A DNA stretch of 6,533 bases, taken from positions 1-6,533 of the forward strand of contig CALMLJ010000556.1 of the NCBI GenBank assembly GCA_937868025.1. Direction: 5' to 3'. How positions within the stretch are numbered: the stretch's first letter is position 1; the number at the start of each line of letters is the position of its first letter. Below the pieces are notes generated by a model. That model saw only the letters and a list, made by a program, of their open reading frames with translations, did no database searches and was not told the DNA's origin. This DNA is from an uncultured Acidimicrobiaceae bacterium. Lineage in GTDB: Bacteria; Actinomycetota; Acidimicrobiia; Acidimicrobiales; Microtrichaceae. Both the position numbers and the translations under genes were made by a program. Shown here piece by piece: positions 5,404 through 6,533 of this stretch.

Positions 5404-6525
5404 TCAGGAGGATTTCGTCAGGAGCGCGGCACGGCTGGCGATTCCCGACACTCGGCGGGCTTCGCGGAGGAAGTTCCGGTCGACGCCGTTGGTCAGGTAA
5501 CAGACCGACAGGCCCGTCTCGGGGTCCGCCCACGCGATCTGCCCGGCCGCGCCGTTGTGTCCGAAGGCCCGCGCCGAGACGTTGTGCCCCATGCCGCGGA
5601 AGGAGGACGTGCCGTCGTCCCCGGCGGCGATCAGGCCGAGCGTACGGTTCGCCGGCGTGCGCAGGATCGGGTCGGGGAGGGTTGTGCGGATGTGGCCGGT
5701 GGCGTCGGCGAGGACGTCGGCATCCCACAGGCCACCCGGATTGTGGAGGAACGCCTGGTAGAGCAAGGCCATGTCGGTGGCCGTCGAGATGCCGCCGCCA
5801 CCGGGAACGCCCACGGCGCGGTTCGCCGGGTCGTTGAACATCAGCAGCGCCTCCGGTGTGACCTCGCCGAGGTCGTACTCGCGGACGCCGAACACCGACT
5901 CGAGCTCGTCGGGCGACGGGCCGGTGCCCGACGCCACGAGGTCGGCGATGTCGCCCTGATCCTCCGGGGCGACGCCGAGCGCGAGGCGCACGAGGCCGAG
6001 CGGGTCGATGACGCGCTCGCGCACCGACGTTCGATAGTCCTGCCCGTCGATGCGTTCGATGATCTCCGCCAGCACCCAGTGGGCGGAGGTCGGGTGGTAC
6101 TCGAACCTCGTGCCGGGGGCCCAGTTGCAGCGCCACGCGGCCATGCGCTCGATGCGCCAGGAACGGTCACCCCAGTTCGGCGGGCCCAGCGGCGCCCGAG
6201 GGAACCCGCTGGTGTGCGTCATGACCTGCTCCACCGTGATCGCACCCTTGTCGTTGGCCGCGAACTCGGGAACGTGGAGGGCGATGGTGTCGTCGATCGA
6301 CACCGATCCCTCGGCGATCAGCTGCCACATGACGGCGGCGATGAGTGCCTTCGTCTGGCTGAAGATCACGTAGCGGGTGTCGACGGTCGCCGCACCGAAC
6401 GCCTCGGCGGCCACGATCTCACCGTCGAGCCCCACAGCGATCTGGCACGACGGCAGGACCCCGTCGTCGACTTCCTTGCGGGCTCGGTCGAGCAGGGCGG
6501 CGAGGCGTTCGGCGTTGAGCGGCAT
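5404..6525 (-). CDS. Beta-lactamase-fold serine hydrolase (class C/EstB-like esterase)
   Basis: The 373-residue protein belongs to the serine beta-lactamase/penicillin-binding-protein-like esterase family. The nucleophile motif SxxK is SQTK at 56-59, the second motif is Y143 (YHP instead of the usual YxN), and the third is HNG at 323-325 in place of KTG. HTSGFP at 104-109 and the DPETGL segment near 334-339 are typical of the EstB-like branch. Length is normal and no signal peptide is present, so it is probably a cytoplasmic esterase or lactonase and not a resistance enzyme. The ATG at 6525 gives the usual short lead-in to the domain, but only 8 upstream bases are visible, so a ribosome-binding site or earlier start cannot be judged. 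It ends 56 bp before the amidohydrolase gene, which has its own promoter in that gap. Partial co-transcription is possible. The substrate is unknown; an ester or lactone from steroid breakdown is a guess from context. Confidence 0.9.
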   Translation of the reverse strand: MPLNAERLAALLDRARKEVDDGVLPSCQIAVGLDGEIVAAEAFGAATVDTRYVIFSQTKALIAAVMWQLIAEGSVSIDDTIALHVPEFAANDKGAITVEQVMTHTSGFPRAPLGPPNWGDRSWRIERMAAWRCNWAPGTRFEYHPTSAHWVLAEIIERIDGQDYRTSVRERVIDPLGLVRLALGVAPEDQGDIADLVASGTGPSPDELESVFGVREYDLGEVTPEALLMFNDPANRAVGVPGGGGISTATDMALLYQAFLHNPGGLWDADVLADATGHIRTTLPDPILRTPANRTLGLIAAGDDGTSSFRGMGHNVSARAFGHNGAAGQIAWADPETGLSVCYLTNGVDRNFLREARRVSGIASRAALLTKSS

Positions 6526-6533
6526 GGGCCGAC

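Noticed and set aside
4229..5500. Long plus-strand open frame opposite the peptidase and amidohydrolase genes
   Set aside because: It is antisense to two genes with clear family motifs, has low-complexity Val/Asp/Glu/Arg composition, and crosses both a promoter and a terminator candidate.

Overview
The window is high-GC bacterial DNA with strong G/C bias at third codon positions and densely packed genes. It looks like an actinobacterial chromosome. Acidimicrobiia (Ilumatobacter-like) is my best guess, from the mix of a KshA/DAF-36-type Rieske oxygenase, KstR-type operators, an actinobacterial LysM-M23 peptidase and an EstB-like serine hydrolase. The placement is inference; there is no rRNA or other taxonomic marker here.

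Layout: bases 2-2317 (+) are the 3' part of a membrane GGDEF-EAL signalling gene whose start lies before the window. It ends 19 bp from the stop of a convergent gene. Everything from 2337 to 6525 is on the minus strand. In transcription order these genes are a class C beta-lactamase-fold serine hydrolase (6525-5404), an amidohydrolase-fold protein (5347-4481), a secreted LysM/M23 cell-wall peptidase (4383-3475) and a Rieske [2Fe-2S] oxygenase of the steroid clade (3377-2337). No tRNA, rRNA, CRISPR array or insertion sequence was seen, and no gap between genes exceeds 100 bp.

The main signal is regulatory. Two near-identical palindromes, each with the core TAGAAC-NN-GTTCTA, lie upstream of the Rieske gene (3419-3436) and the amidohydrolase gene (5357-5372). 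Both match the published operator of KstR, the TetR-family repressor of cholesterol catabolism (TnnAACnnGTTnnA). Each overlaps a recognisable minus-strand promoter: TTGACG-N16-TATACT for the Rieske gene and CTGACA-N18-TAGATT for the amidohydrolase. The second promoter would start RNA on the A of the ATG, which implies a leaderless message. The Rieske oxygenase and the amidohydrolase are therefore probably two separately transcribed members of one sterol/steroid-responsive regulon, with the unrelated M23 gene between them.

Two proteins carry family folds without the expected catalytic residues. The amidohydrolase lacks most of the canonical metal ligands. The EAL domain of the signalling protein has lost most of its metal and catalytic residues, while its GGDEF half is intact and has no I-site.
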